Source: Mallotus nudiflorus | Taxonomy: Eukaryota; Streptophyta; Magnoliopsida; Malpighiales; Euphorbiaceae | Length of the DNA stretch: 64,000 nt | Direction of reading: 5' to 3' | NCBI GenBank assembly: GCA_947683625.1 | Contig: CANTUR010000419.1 | Coordinates: 310,001 to 374,000, forward strand | Part shown: positions 12,985 to 25,611 of the stretch, piece by piece | How the letters are laid out: every line of letters begins with the position of its first letter | Position numbering within the stretch: the stretch's first letter is position 1 | Made by a program: the position numbers and the translations under genes | The notes under the pieces: model-generated | Told to the model about the DNA's origin: nothing | The model's database searches: none | Seen by the model: only the letters and a program-made list of their open reading frames with translations

Positions 12985-14435
12985 AAATGGACCCAAAACC
13001 GAAGACAACAAAGTAAAAGAAGAAAAAAAAAAGAGACCAAAACCGAAACACAAGAAAAACGAAAATAGGAAACAAAGAAGCTTCCCGAGCCCTGCACCCT
13101 CTCCCTCTCTGTCCCTCACCATCTCTCCCTTCTTCCTCATTGCGCTGTTCACCCTGCCACCGCCTAAGAAGCCATTGCCACCGTGAGGAAGAGCTTCAGG
13201 TGGTGCTACTGTCGCTGTTTCTTCTCTTCCACCTTCGGCCAAGCTTCCTCCTCCCTGTTGGAGTTTGATCCAGTGCCAACCAAGCTTCTCCAATTTCCTT
13301 CATCCTCTTAGGTGTCTGTCCAAGCCAAGGGCCGCCGCTACAACTCACCTCCGGCGTCGGAATTGGAGGTTGAAGGTGAGTTGCTCAGTGTTGTTTTTAG
13401 GTTGCTGTCATGTTGTTTTCTGGTTGTTGATCAAATTTGAATGTTGATTTTAGGTTGTTCTTAGGTATATGTTGGATTATGCCACTAAATTGCTTCAATT
13501 TGAATTTTTAAGCATTTTTCTTAATTTTCCTTAATTTACAGAATTTTTTTTTAATTTTTTAGTTGCTTTATTGGGTTTTATTTGGTTTAATTAGTAAAAT
13601 TAGAGTAATTATAGTTAATTGATCTTGGTATATTAATTTTATTTAAGGTTTTAGAATTTTGGTGTTAATTAGAGGTTTATATAAATTTTAGGTATTTAAT
13701 TGGTATTTATGTCAATTTTCGGAAATTATTCTAAAAAAATTATGAAATTTTAATAATTGAAGTTATTAGTGAATGTTATTAATTTTAGAACTCAAATTAT
13801 AATTTTTGTGATTTTTATACTATTTTTATAAATATTTTTGAGTTTATGCCAAATGTGATTTTTAGGTTAAATTATATTTTTAGAAGAAAATAATTGGTTG
13901 ATTTTATGTTTTAATTATATTAGGAAGATTAATTTTGAGAAAATAAATTTTTGGGATGATTAAATAATTTTAAGGAATTATTTTTAGTACTAATAATATA
14001 TTATGTAATTTATGTATTTAGGGGTAAAAATGCAATTTTACGCTAATTATAGTTAAATATATATTTTAATTAGTTTTATTAATAATTAAGGGGTTTAGAG
14101 AATTTTTATAAATTAATTGGTATTTTTACTTAAGTAGTGTTAATTTAAATATTAATTCCAAATATTATAGATATATTTATAATACATTATTTTGGTAATA
14201 AAAATTGAATATAATGGTTTTAATTTAGACTTTAATTATATTTTGAAAAATTGAGATTTTTATATTTTTACTTATTTTTAGTATATGTGTATGTGAAATA
14301 TGTATTTTGAGAAATAAATGCTATTAATTCTTGATATTTTGTTGAGTTGTGATCGCGGTCGAGGCCAAAATGTAGTTTTGAGAGCCCGACTCGAGTGTGT
14401 GTGTTTGTAGTTATTAGAAGTGCATTTTTATGCAG

Positions 14436-14526
14436 GTCTGGCTCTACCTTTGGTAGAGAGATGTCCGTTTTACAGAAGAGACTATGCCGAAATTTCGGTA
14501 GATTTTCTCATAAAACGTAATATTCG
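14436..14526 (+). other. Structured LTR exon-2 module, E-type (E1)
   Basis: Hairpin CTCTACC-TTT-GGTAGAG. Inner arms GCCGAAA and TTTCGGT. Outer stem CGTTTTA with TAAAACG. Confidence 0.75.
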
Positions 14527-14894
14527 TAAAATTTCTACCGTTAGTTAGGTTATCCTGTCTATCGAGTCTTGCTCGGTTTTCCTTAAGTCAGCCTGGAATT
14601 TCATTATTTTGTTGATTGTTGATTTCAATTCCATAGTCATGTTTTAAAAGTCGATTTGTTATTTTTTCTTTTAGAGCATTTTAAAGCAGAAACGGTGAGA
14701 CCGAGGCAGATGCGTGGTCGTCAGCCTTCGCATTTATCTTGTAAGTCAATAGAACTATTTGTGCATGTGTTTATTTAAAGAATGCATGTGCTCATATTTT
14801 TATATTGATTACATGATTTATTTAATGCTATTATTTATGATTTAAATGCATTTTATTTAAAATCAATTTTGAGAAATTTTGGTAGAACGGGCTA

Positions 14895-14913
14895 CCTGGT
14901 GGGCTTCACCAGG
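14895..14913 (+). other. Conserved 19-nt LTR hairpin, E-type
   Basis: Arms CCTGGTG and CACCAGG. The stem differs from the C-type (CCTGATG/CATCAGG) by a complete base-pair exchange. Confidence 0.85.
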
Positions 14914-15606
14914 ACTATGTGCACATGGTAGAGATTGAGAGATGGATATGATATATATATGGGATTGGTGAATGTTAAACTGGGATGGGTGTAATATCCC
15001 GTGTTTTTAAATATTTTAATACTGCATCGGGATATGCAGTGTTAATAGTTTTTGTATATATTTATGAAATTTTTATGAGTTTGTTATTTAATTAAAGCTA
15101 ATTTTAATTGTTTATTATTATTTTAAGTGCTTTACGTAAAATTTTCCCGGGACTTGCATTTTCGGAGAAATTTTCATGTAAATAATTTACTATTAATTAT
15201 TTTAAATAGATTTACGGACTTGCATGAACTCATACATATTTTTAAAATACTAAATAAAGCCTATGTGTGTATATATTTATTTAATTAGGGTTTAATGTAT
15301 TTGTAATACCCTATATATTTATTTAAATAAAGGGATTTTAAATAGTGTTACTAATAAGTACTTTTACAATATATTATATTATATTTATGTTAATATTAAT
15401 TTTTAGGGTTATTAATTTATGTGAGTATTATTTGTTTATTTTCTAGAATTTCATTGTCTATTATTATCATTATTACTATTATTGCTATTTAAAATGATAT
15501 TAAATTTTGAGGCTATGCATGTGTGCTTATAGATAAATATACATATATGTATGCACATTGGTAGGTTGTATAATATATATATATATATATATGCATGTAT
15601 ATGTTT

Positions 15607-15668
<62 letters not shown>

Positions 15669-15888
15669 ACATCTATATGTTATACATATATATCCTTATA
15701 AGTTATAGTATAAAGTATATTTACATACACATATATATATGTATATATATACACCCGCACATACCTATACATATATATCTATATATATATATATATATAT
15801 ACACATACACACATCAAAAACACCCACCAAACTCCCTCATTTCCGTCCGTCCCCCATCCTCACCCAGCCTTCTCTGCTGCTGCAGAAT

Positions 15889-15919
15889 TCTTCTTCTTCT
15901 TCTTCTTCTTCTTCTTCTC
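15889..15919. repeat. TTC microsatellite
   Basis: About ten TTC/TCT units in the leader of solo LTR E2. The Ser-rich and Glu/Arg-rich ORFs here are by-products. Confidence 0.85.
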
Positions 15920-16925
15920 TTCTCGCCTGGTAGCTGCTCTCCTCTTCCTCGCGAAGCAGCTTCTTCCTCTCCTCGCGCAGCAGCAGCCCTGCATCTCGTC
16001 TGCACAGCTTCGACACTCGGTTGCGCCATCTCTTGGAAGTGTCAACCAGCCTTCGCCTCCATGTGAGCAGCCTCATCTCCCCCACCTTCACCGACGGCAG
16101 CAAGTCCTTCTCCCCTGCTCTGTCCCGCTGCTTGAAGGTGAGAGATGCTCACCCGATCTCTTCCTTTTCTTCCTTCATTTTCTGCTTGATCTTGGCAATT
16201 CTAGGGTGATTAGTGTTGGTTAACATTCAATTGAGTTGATTGTATTTTTTCTTGAATTTTTGGTAGTTAAATTGAATTTACAAAAATTTATTTAATGTTT
16301 ATTTGGTTATTTAGATAGTTATTTAGCTATAATTAGCAATTAGGGAGATTATTATTGATTATTTTTTTTAGCAAAATAAAATTTATTGAGATTTTTGGTA
16401 ATTATTTTGATTTTAGTGAATTTTGAAATTTTAATACTATTTTAGGAATTTTCGGGAATTAATCATCAAAAATAGCAAATAATAATGATAATTGACATTT
16501 TTGGTGATATTAAGTGTTGAAATTAAGTTTAGGGTAAAGTAGATAATTTTAAGAAAATTATACAATTTTTTTTTAGGAATTTTTATAACTATATTTGAGT
16601 TTATGCCAAATTTGATTTTTGGGGGTAAATAATATTTTTGGGAGAAAATTTGTTGGTTAATTAAATGTTTTAATTATATTAAGAAAATGTATCTTGAGAA
16701 AATGAATTTTTGACATGATTAAATAATTTTAAGGAATTATTTTCAGTATTAAAAACTCATTAAGTAAATTATGTATTTTAGGGGGGTAAAAAATGTAATT
16801 TTACACTAAATATGATAAATATATATTTTAATTAGTTTTATTAATAATTAAAGGGTTTAGATAATTTTTATAAATTAGTTGACATAATTTCCTAAGTAAG
16901 GTAAATTTTGAATATCAAATTCCCA

Positions 16926-17041
<116 letters not shown>

Positions 17042-17313
17042 TACATTGCACTAGTTTTAATTTGGGCTATAATTATAATTTTAATATGGTTGAAATACAA
17101 ATTTAAATTGCTCAATTTTGAATAATGGAGATTTTGTATAATTTTTTTTATCTATTCTAATATGTATGTATGTGATATATGTATTTAAGAAACACATATT
17201 ATTAATTTGTGATATTTTATTTGAGTTGTGATCTCGGTCGGGGCAAATTGTATTTTAGGAGCCCGACTCGAGTGTGAATGGTTTTGGAAATTAGAAGTGC
17301 ATTTTCTATGCAG

Positions 17314-17404
17314 GTCTGGCTCTACCTTTGGTAGAGAGATGTCCGTTTTACAGAGGAGACTCTGCCGAAATTTCGGTAGATTTTCTCGTAAAACGTGATA
17401 TCCG
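17314..17404 (+). other. Structured LTR exon-2 module, E-type (E2)
   Basis: CTCTACC-TTT-GGTAGAG, inner GCCGAAA/TTTCGGT, outer stem CGTTTTAC with GTAAAACG: all three stems are perfect or have a single G-T pair. Confidence 0.8.
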
Positions 17405-17761
17405 TAAAATTTCTACCGTTAATTAGGTTAAAACCTGTCTGTCGAGTCAGTTTGGAATTTCATTGCTTTGTTGATTTTTGGTTTTGGTTTCCATAGTCAT
17501 ATTTTAAAGGTCGATTATTATTTTCCTTTAGATCATCTCGGAGCAGAAGCCGTGAGGCCGAGGCAGACGCGTGGTCGTCAGCCTTCACATTCATCCTGTA
17601 AGTCAGTAGAACGATCTGTGCGTGTGTTTATGTAAAAATGCATGCGCTCGTATTTTATTACATTGATTACATGATTTATTTAATTTAATGCTATTATTTA
17701 AGATTTAAACGCATTTTGTTTATTTAAAATCGATTTTGGGAAATTTTGGTAGAACGGGCTA

Positions 17762-17780
17762 CCTGGTGGGCTTCACCAGG
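17762..17780 (+). other. Conserved 19-nt LTR hairpin, E-type
   Basis: Arms CCTGGTG and CACCAGG, preceded by AGAACGGGCTA. Confidence 0.85.
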
Positions 17781-17840
17781 ACTATGTGCACATGGTAGAG
17801 ATTGAGAGATGGATCCGATAACTGTATGATAGATGAATGT

Positions 17841-18040
17841 TAAACTGGGACGGGTGCCTCGGTAGATGCCTTTGCTCTCGGGGACCGCCAGTGATTGGAA
17901 AGTCAATAATGGACTGGGATGGGTGCCTCGGTTGATGCCTTAGCTCTCGGGGACCGCCAGAGCCATATATTTAGATTAAGTGAATGACTATGGCTTGGTG
18001 CCTCGGTTGATGCCTTTGCTCTCGGGGACCGGTAGTCTAG
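17841..18040 (+). repeat. E-type hairpin-unit array (three units)
   Basis: Each unit has 'GGTGCCTCGG', then 'ATGCC', 'GCTCTCGGGGACC' and a GCCAG or GGTAG end. Spacing is about 75 bases. The third unit is enclosed by GACTA and TAGTC. Two further E-type units are at 21535-21720 in E1. Confidence 0.75.
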
Positions 18041-20021
18041 TTGGAATAAGTGGGCCCAGTTGGCCATTTAGACTTGGGTCTAGGGTTCTACCGAGATTTT
18101 TCAAAGCTATAATTATATATATTATAAATTATTTTCACTATAAAAAAAATATATAGTTTTCAAAAAGGTTTTCAAACCGTACAGCTCTTTTATTGACTTA
18201 CTCAGTGAGGTCTGATTCCCCTCAATTTATTTTTTTTCAGGAGCTTGGGAGTTCGACCTCAGACTACCTCTACGCCGGATTTCTTCTTCACCGGCAATTT
18301 TATGTAGGTCATTGTAAGCTATACTGTGTATTAATCTAGGATGCTACAGTAGTATATGTATTGAGGATCTGTATGGTTTAAACTAAATTATGTAGTTTAT
18401 TTGTACGAAATACATTTATGTATATGATATAAGCTCAATTTATAATATGAGATGTTGAATCGTATTTTTATTAAACTGTTAAATTTGTGTAATTTGAGAA
18501 AAATCAGTTTGATAATATGTTCTGTTTTTTATTAAAGTAAAAATATGAATGGTTTTATTTTCTTTTCCTTTAGGCTTACTACGGGTTTCGGTGGCCTTAT
18601 GCCTACCCATTCCCTAGTGCCGGTCACGTGCCCTCAGGTTCGGGTCGTGACAGTATTACCCTAATATTTTATCATTTATTTATTTGGTTTATTGTTATTT
18701 AATTATTTTCATGTAGTATATAAATTATTAAAATATTATGAGTGGTGTGTGATTTTTCCAAATATATTATTAACATACCATATATTTTTATATTATTTTA
18801 TATTATTTTTTTCTTTTTCTCTTTCTTTCTTTTTTTTTCTTCTTTTTTTTCTTCTTCGGTCTTCTTCTTCCCGACGTCCCCATCTTCCCCTCACCGTTGC
18901 AACTCCTGAACACCTACAGTCATTGTGCCTCCCATCGTGCCACCTCCACTTCCAGCTGCTTCGCTGCCCCTAGTCTTCTTCCCCGGCACCGGCTAGCTTC
19001 ATTTCCACCATTTTTGGGCGAATCACCAAGCTTCAATGTTTCTTCCTCCTCCGGCCACCAAACTTCACGTTTTCAGTGTTTTTGGACTCCTCTAGCAATG
19101 GTAATATTGATTCTAGCTTTGGTTTGAGCTCAAATTCCCTTGATTTCTTTGTTTTTCGATTTTTCTCATTTTGGCCAATTTAGGTTTTTGATTTTTTTTT
19201 TGAATTTTTATTGTTGATTCATGAAAAGTCCCTTAAAAAATGTTGATCCTAGTAGCTTAATCTTCATGTGTGAATTTTTGTAGAATTTTTGGAGATTATT
19301 TTGATTTTTGGGTATTTTTGAATATTTTAATATTATTTTCTAATTTTCTGAAATTAATTAATTAAATTATGAAATTGTGTTTTATGATAATTATAGGTAT
19401 TGAAATGAATTATTGGAATTTATTTGGAATTTTTATGAATTTCTATGTATTTATTTTGAATTATTTAGGTTTATGTAATTTTGGGAAAATTAGGTTAATT
19501 GTGTTTTTAATTAAAATTAATTGGTTAATTGAGTTTAATTATTGATATTATTGATAAATATGTTGAGAAAATTAATTTTGGATAATTATACTATTTTTGG
19601 TGAATTTTTGAAGTAATTTTAGTATATTTATATATATAAGGGCATTTTAGTAATTTTACGTGAAATTGACTAAAAATGTAATTAAATTGGTTTTAATAGT
19701 TATTTAAGGTATAAAAATGATTTCTACAAATTATTTAGTATTTTTAACTAATTAAAACTATTTTTCGTGAATTATTTTCAATTATATATATAATATACGA
19801 TTTTACTAATAAAATGAGTTTTTATCGGTTTTTATTGTGTTTTAAGGTTAATTATGTAATTTCTACTTATAAAATGTATTTCTGTGATATGAGGGTATTT
19901 TTGGTATTTTCATAATTGTTCTGTGTTTGTGGACCCCGGTCGGTAGACTGTAGTTTGGAGTCCGACCGAGGGGTTATGGATGAGTTATTGTGCCTGTTTT
20001 TTTAAGTGTATTTCTTTGCAG

Positions 20022-20113
20022 GGTTGGCTCTACTCTTTGAGTGGAGAGATTTCCGTTTTACAGGGGAGGTTCTGCCGAATTTTCGGTAGAATTCTCATAA
20101 AACATGATGTCCG
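20022..20113 (+). other. Structured LTR exon-2 module, D-type (D2)
   Basis: CTCTACTC-TTT-GAGTGGAG (one G-T pair), inner CTGCCGA/TCGGTAG, outer CGTTTTA with TAAAACA (terminal pair lost). Confidence 0.7.
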
Positions 20114-20628
20114 GTCGAACCCTACTTCTGATTCTGTGTTTAATATTCTAGATCAAGTTTCTAGGATTTTCTGTTAGGTTTATTCTGATGTCTATTATTT
20201 TTGTATGTTTAGTTGTGCCGAGACCGAGGGCTGGTGGACCAGGCCCTTCGGACCCATCGCGTGGAGCGCACTAAGTGTGAGTTACTATTTTATATATATA
20301 TGCTTTAGGGTGCATAATTTAGAAATGTACGTTATTTTTGATTAATTATGCATAAATAATTCATTTGGTATATTTTGGTATATCTTAAATTATATGCATG
20401 TTTTATTAATGAATTATATTTAAAATGTTTTTGAATATATTTCCAGTTTATTTTGTAATTTAATTGGATTTATTTGACGTATATATACTCGAAATATACC
20501 TGGCTTACTTTTGGTATATTTCCATTATATATATGGTTTATATTGTTATTTTATTTAAATTCATGCATCATTTATTTTTGAATGAATGTTTTATATTTAT
20601 TAATGAAGGATATCAATAGAACGTGCTA

Positions 20629-20647
20629 CCTAGTGGGCAGCACTAGG
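20629..20647 (+). other. Conserved 19-nt LTR hairpin, D-type
   Basis: Arms CCTAGTG and CACTAGG, a third compensated version of the stem. Flanks are GAACGTGCTA and GACTGAGTACGTACCGG. Confidence 0.85.
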
Positions 20648-20752
20648 ACTGAGTACGTACCGGTACGCTTATAGCATTTAGGCTATATTACTAACCAGTT
20701 TGAGGATTTTGATTGGAATTGATTTATCTGATGTGTGAGATGTGATTTGGGT

Positions 20753-20850
20753 ATGATTGCTGAAGCTCGGTTGACCAAGTGTCTCGGGGCCAATCACACT
20801 GACAGTTAGACTACTGGAGCTCGGTTGACTTAGTGTCTCGGGGCCAGTCT
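20753..20850 (+). repeat. D-type hairpin-unit array (two units)
   Basis: Units share 'AGCTCGGTTGAC' and 'GTGTCTCGGGGCCA'. The first is enclosed by GATTG/CAATC, the second by AGACT/AGTCT. Confidence 0.8.
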
Positions 20851-21534
20851 ACTGTCTAAATGGAACAAGTGAATATATTTGGAATAAGTGAGCCTGTATG
20901 GCTAGAGTGTTGTCTAACATTGTTTTCGAGGTTGCGATATTATAGGGTTCTATTTGATCCTTCATAAACGATGATTTTCAGTAAAATATATAAAATGAAT
21001 TTCTTGCATCTGTGTGTATTTGCCTGTATATATACATATTATATATACTTTTCACTGTGTGCATTGGCATTTAGTATGCATGTATATATATTATAGTAAT
21101 TCACTCAATGAGGTTTGACTCCCCTCCATTGACTAATTTTTTAGGAGAGTCATCCTCTTCAGACCTCAGTAGCTGGCCTGTACGCCGAATTTCTTCCGCC
21201 CCGGCTTCTTTGTGCAAACTGCTTCCCTGAGTCTTGAGTTTTATTTTATCTAGACACTACAATAGTCATTAAATTATTAAAAGAAATGTTGTATTATATT
21301 TGAACTGGATTTGTATTAAAAGAGTTTATATATATATGAGATGAGCATTTAATTTAAATCCGGTTGGTGCAAATGTTATTGTGATATTTATGATTTTTAT
21401 TTCTGCTGCATTATATATTGTTATTACTATTGCATGTTTTATTTTATTTTTAGGCTTACTACGGGTTCCGGATTCGAAAGAATTCCCGTTCTCTAGCGCT
21501 GGTCATGGCCCCTGTTTTGGGTCGTGACAATGGG

Positions 21535-21720
21535 TGCCTCGGTGGAAGCCCTTGCTCTCGGGGATTGCCAGTGATTGTAAGGTTATTAATGGACTGGGAT
21601 GGGTGCCTCGGTCAATGTCTTTGCTCTTGGGGACTGCCAATGCCATATATTTGGATTAAGTGAATGACTACGACTTGGTGCCTCGGTTGATGCCTTTGCT
21701 CTCGGGGATCGGTAGTCTAG
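21535..21720 (+). repeat. E-type hairpin-unit array in E1, right part
   Basis: Three 'GGTGCCTCGGT' units continue the E1 array after the D2 insertion. Sequence before D2 (14981-14989) supplies the start of the first unit. Confidence 0.75.
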
Positions 21721-22806
21721 TTGGGCTAAGTGGGCCCAGTTGGCTATGTAGATTTTGGGTTTAGGGTTCTATCGAGATTTTTCAAAAGCCATACTTATAC
21801 ACTATAAATTATTTTCACTATATATATATATATATATAAACTATAAATTATTTTCACTATATATATATATATATATATATATAGCTTTTTTTAAAAAAGA
21901 AGGTTTTCAAACCGTATAGCTCTTTTATTGACTTACTCAGTGAGGTCTGATTCCCCTCAATTTATTTTTTTAGGAGCTTGGGAGTTCGACCTCAGACTAC
22001 CTCTACGCCGGGTTTCTTTTTCACTGGCTATTTTATGTAGGTCATTGTAAGCTGTACTGTGTGTTAATCTAGGTTGCTGCAGCAGTATATGTACTAAGAG
22101 TTGTATGTTTTAAGTATATTGTGTAGTTTATTTGTACGAACCACGCTTATGTATAAGATTTAAGTTTAAATTTATAATACGTGACGTTGAAACACATTTC
22201 TATTAAGCACTTGAATCTGTTTATTTTTAAGAAAAATCAGTTTGATAATGTGTTCTATTTTAAAATAAAGTTTTAAATTGTAAGGAGCTGTTTATCTTTT
22301 CTTTAAGGCTTGCTATGGGTTTCAGGGGCCTTATGCCTTCCCATTCCCTAGTGCCGGTCACGTGCCCTCGGGTTCGGGTCGTGACATAAGTTTTTTTTTT
22401 CAAAAAACTTATTCACTTTTTATTTTATACTACTATAATATTAAAATAAAAAAATAACTTTAATTAGATTAAATCAAATTACATTAAATATTATAACTTC
22501 ATAAAAAAAAAATTTCTTAAAAAGTTTGCTTAAAAAATTTGTGTAATAACTCGAATATTTTAAATTATTTATATAGATATTGAGATTTTCGAGAATAAAA
22601 ATTTTCTTTATTTCATATTGTTATAATGAATATATTAAATTATTATATTTAAGTACTAAATCTAAAATTCTATTGAGAACTATTAATATTATTACTTTTA
22701 CATTATTTTATTCTTATGCACATACCTTTTTATTTTAAATTGTTCAAATTTTTATTTGTAGCACTACTATTATTGACTATTATATTTGTAGTATTATTTT
22801 ATCTAG

Positions 22807-22849
<43 letters not shown>

Positions 22850-24115
22850 GCATAGGATTTTTTCAGACCAAAAATTTCGATCAACCCCATCTTCCTCTTC
22901 CTCTCCCTTCTTTCTTTTTCTCTTCTTCACGCTATCTTCCTCTTCCCCTATCTGTGTGCGCCTAACCAGCAGCTAAATGAAGCAGCAGGAATTAAGACAG
23001 CAGCAGCTTCTAGCCCTTCTGCCGTGACAACCAGCAGGACCACCGCCACCACCTGCTATCGTCGGAAGCAGCAGCAGCTCTGGCTTGCAGCAACAGTCCC
23101 TCTCTTGCTCTGATTTGAGCTTGAAGTGAGTTAGTAGTTGGTTAGCTTTAATTTAGTATTTAGTTAGATTTAGTTGTTTGTTAGTTAATTTGGTTAGTTT
23201 TTAGGTTGTTTTGGGCTTTTTGTTAATTATGAGTTAATTATTTAATTTTTGCAGGATTTATTTTAATTATTTGGGGTATTTTTGGTTGATTAATGTACGT
23301 ATATTAGTTGATTTAAGTTATTGGAGTTAATTTTGGTTAAGAATATATATAAAAATTTAATTTAGATTAATTAAATTGATTTTTATGGAATTTTAGTATA
23401 TTTATTTAGGTATTTTAAGTTTTATGTATATTATGTTGATATGGTTAATTAATTATTTTTGGTTGAATATTTGAGTTATTAGTGTTAGTATATTATTTTT
23501 GTAATTTTATTAGTGATAAAATAATTTTTGATAATTTATCTAAAATTTTTTTTAGAAATTATTATATTATGTAAATTTTGATATAATAGGCAAATGGGGT
23601 GTTTTTGTTGATATTATAATTAAATGCTATGATTTAGATATTTTTGAGATAAAATGTAGTATTAAAATAATTTTTATAAAATATTTATTATTTTCGGTTA
23701 ATTGATACTAACTATTTTTGAAAATTTATTCAAAATTAAATTATTTACTGTTTTGTGGTTTGAATGAGTTTTTAATTAATATTGTAGTATATTTAATCTA
23801 GATGGGCCATTATAGTTGAATTTGTCTATTTTATGTTGAATATTTGGAAAGTTGGATTGTTAGTAATATTATATTATTATTTGAAATTTTACTAAATTAC
23901 GGTGGAAAATAATTTATTTAGTGTTTTAAAAATTAAACAAATTATATTATTATGATTTATTATAATTTTTTTTTATTATTTTTGGTGATTTACTAAATTA
24001 ATATTTAGTATTTGCTTATTGTATTTTTTGTGAACCTCGGTTGGGAATTATGTAGTTTGCAGTCCCAACCCGAGGTGTTGTGCCAATGTGAATTTTAAAG
24101 TGTGCTTACTTGCAG

Positions 24116-24204
24116 GATTAACTCTACTTCGGTAGAGGGATGTCCATTTTACACAGAAAATTCCATCCAATTTTTGGTAGATTTCTCATAAAATGTGACA
24201 CCGG
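24116..24204 (+). other. Structured LTR exon-2 module, C-type
   Basis: CTCTAC-TTCG-GTAGAG hairpin (UUCG-type loop if transcribed) and outer stem CATTTTA with TAAAATG. Confidence 0.78.
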
Positions 24205-24592
24205 GTCAATCCTAAAATTTTTATTCTGGGTTTGAATCGAGTCTTCTTTAGAAACTCTAGAAGTTGGGTTTCTAATTTCTAATTTCTAATTGTCATTTCC
24301 TTTTTTTGTCTTTTAGTTGCCCCTCCAGTCGCGTCTACCAGTCGAGGTCGAACACGATGTGTCAGAGGAGCACCTTTATCTTGTAAGTTAATATTTGATT
24401 CGAGTGTCGAGTCTTTTAATTTAAATTATATTAAATTCTTATAAATTTAATTTTATGAGATTCTAGTCAACATTATTCATATGATCTTTCATGATTTAAC
24501 TTATAATTGTTTTATTGTATTTTATTTATTGTAATTTTCATTGTTTTATTTATTTCTTTTTATTTTTAAATAAACCACGGTAGAACAGGCTA

Positions 24593-24611
24593 CCTGATGA
24601 GTTTCATCAGG
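24593..24611 (+). other. Conserved 19-nt LTR hairpin, C-type
   Basis: Arms CCTGATG and CATCAGG, preceded by AGAACAGGCTA and followed by GACCGTGTG. Confidence 0.85.
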
Positions 24612-24653
24612 ACCGTGTGCGCAGTGGTAAAATATGTGATTATTTAATTATAT

Positions 24654-24925
24654 TACTGGGGCCGAAGGTCTGGTGATGCTTTGCTCTCGGACACCGCCAG
24701 TAGTATAATATTTACTTTTTTATTAAATACTGGGGCCGAAGGTTTGGTGATGCTTTGCTCTCAGACACCGCCAGTATAAATTCTAGTTTATATTTATTAA
24801 ATCATTGGGGCCGATGGTCTAGTGATGCTTTGCTCTTGGACACCGCCAATGATATTGGATTAAGAGATATTACTGCAGTTGTGTATCCTGGTGATGCTTT
24901 GCTCTCGAGATTCGACAGTCTTAGA
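24654..24925 (+). repeat. C-type hairpin-unit array (four units)
   Basis: Units share 'GGTGATGCTTTGCTCT'. The enclosing arms differ but stay complementary: TACTGG 24654-24659 with CCAGTA 24697-24702; ATACTGG 24727-24733 with CCAGTAT 24771-24777; ATCATTGG 24801-24808 with CCAATGAT 24846-24853. The fourth, near 24870-24925, is degenerate. Confidence 0.85.
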
Positions 24926-25598
24926 TATAAGTGAGTCTTATGACTGTTAAAGATTTGTAAACCGGGTTCTACCAAATTTTTATATTGAAATGATTTAAAA
25001 ATACATTTAAATATTTATTTCTTCTCTTTTAAAAAAATGGATTTATTATATGTATACCAAATGGTTGATATAAAATTATATTATATTATATTTCCATAAA
25101 ATTTATTTTAATTAGGTCTTCAAATCACATTCATTTCTTTATCAACTTACTCAGTGAGGTCTGACTCCCCTTAATTTTTTTTAGATGTTTGGGAGTTTAC
25201 TATTAGGCCTACTTCTCTTCACCGTGTAGCTTCATCACCGGCTATTCTACATAGGTTTATTTAGCCATGTTGTAATTACTTTCATGTACCGTAGTAGAGA
25301 AAATTGTGTAACTGCATACTTTATTTGGAATTTCAGGTTTTTATAATTTTATGTACTGAGATACTATTTGTATAATCGATGTTTATTTATTTTATTCTAT
25401 GCATTGATATTATGGTTTAAATTATATTGAGAAAAATCAGTTTGATAATGTGCATTGTTATTTTATTATTTATTGTAAGGTTTTAAAGTTAATTATTCTG
25501 CGATATTTCTTTTGAGGCTTACTATGGGTTTCAGTAGCTTTATGCTTTCCCATTCCCTAGTGGCAGTCACGTGCTCCTAGGTTTGGGTAGTGAAAAAG

Positions 25599-25611
25599 TT
25601 GGTATCAGAGC
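25599..25611 (+). other. Primer binding site (initiator tRNA-Met type)
   Basis: TTGGTATCAGAGC lies four bases after the LTR end. It is complementary to the 3' end of plant initiator tRNA-Met, the usual primer of chromoviruses, and fixes this LTR as the 5' LTR of a plus-strand element. Confidence 0.9.

Larger units (their letters stand above)
22542..25595 (+). mobile_element. 5' LTR of a chromovirus (family C)
   Basis: Starts TGTAATAACTCG and ends GGGTAGTGAAA (GTGACA in the sister LTRs), 3054 bp, followed at once by a primer site. Leader about 22850-23125, with CAGCAG-rich sequence and a GTGAGT donor at 23126. Acceptor TTGCAG at 24115; structured exon 24116-24204. Second acceptor TCTTTTAG near 24316, then a GC-rich block ending in a GTAAGT donor at about 24382. 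Hairpin 24593-24611, array 24654-24925, final acceptor-like TTTTGAG near 25516. No coding potential beyond chance ORFs. Confidence 0.88.

Noticed and set aside
12725..13293. ORFs of 70-153 aa on both strands in solo LTR E1
   Set aside because: They start in TA runs (Tyr-Ile repeats) and cross the LTR leader and intron. The same region in E2 does not conserve them.
15451..16209. Set of overlapping ORFs around 15551-16209 (Tyr/Ile, Ser and Glu/Arg rich)
   Set aside because: Products of TA and TTC microsatellites in an LTR leader; composition alone explains them.
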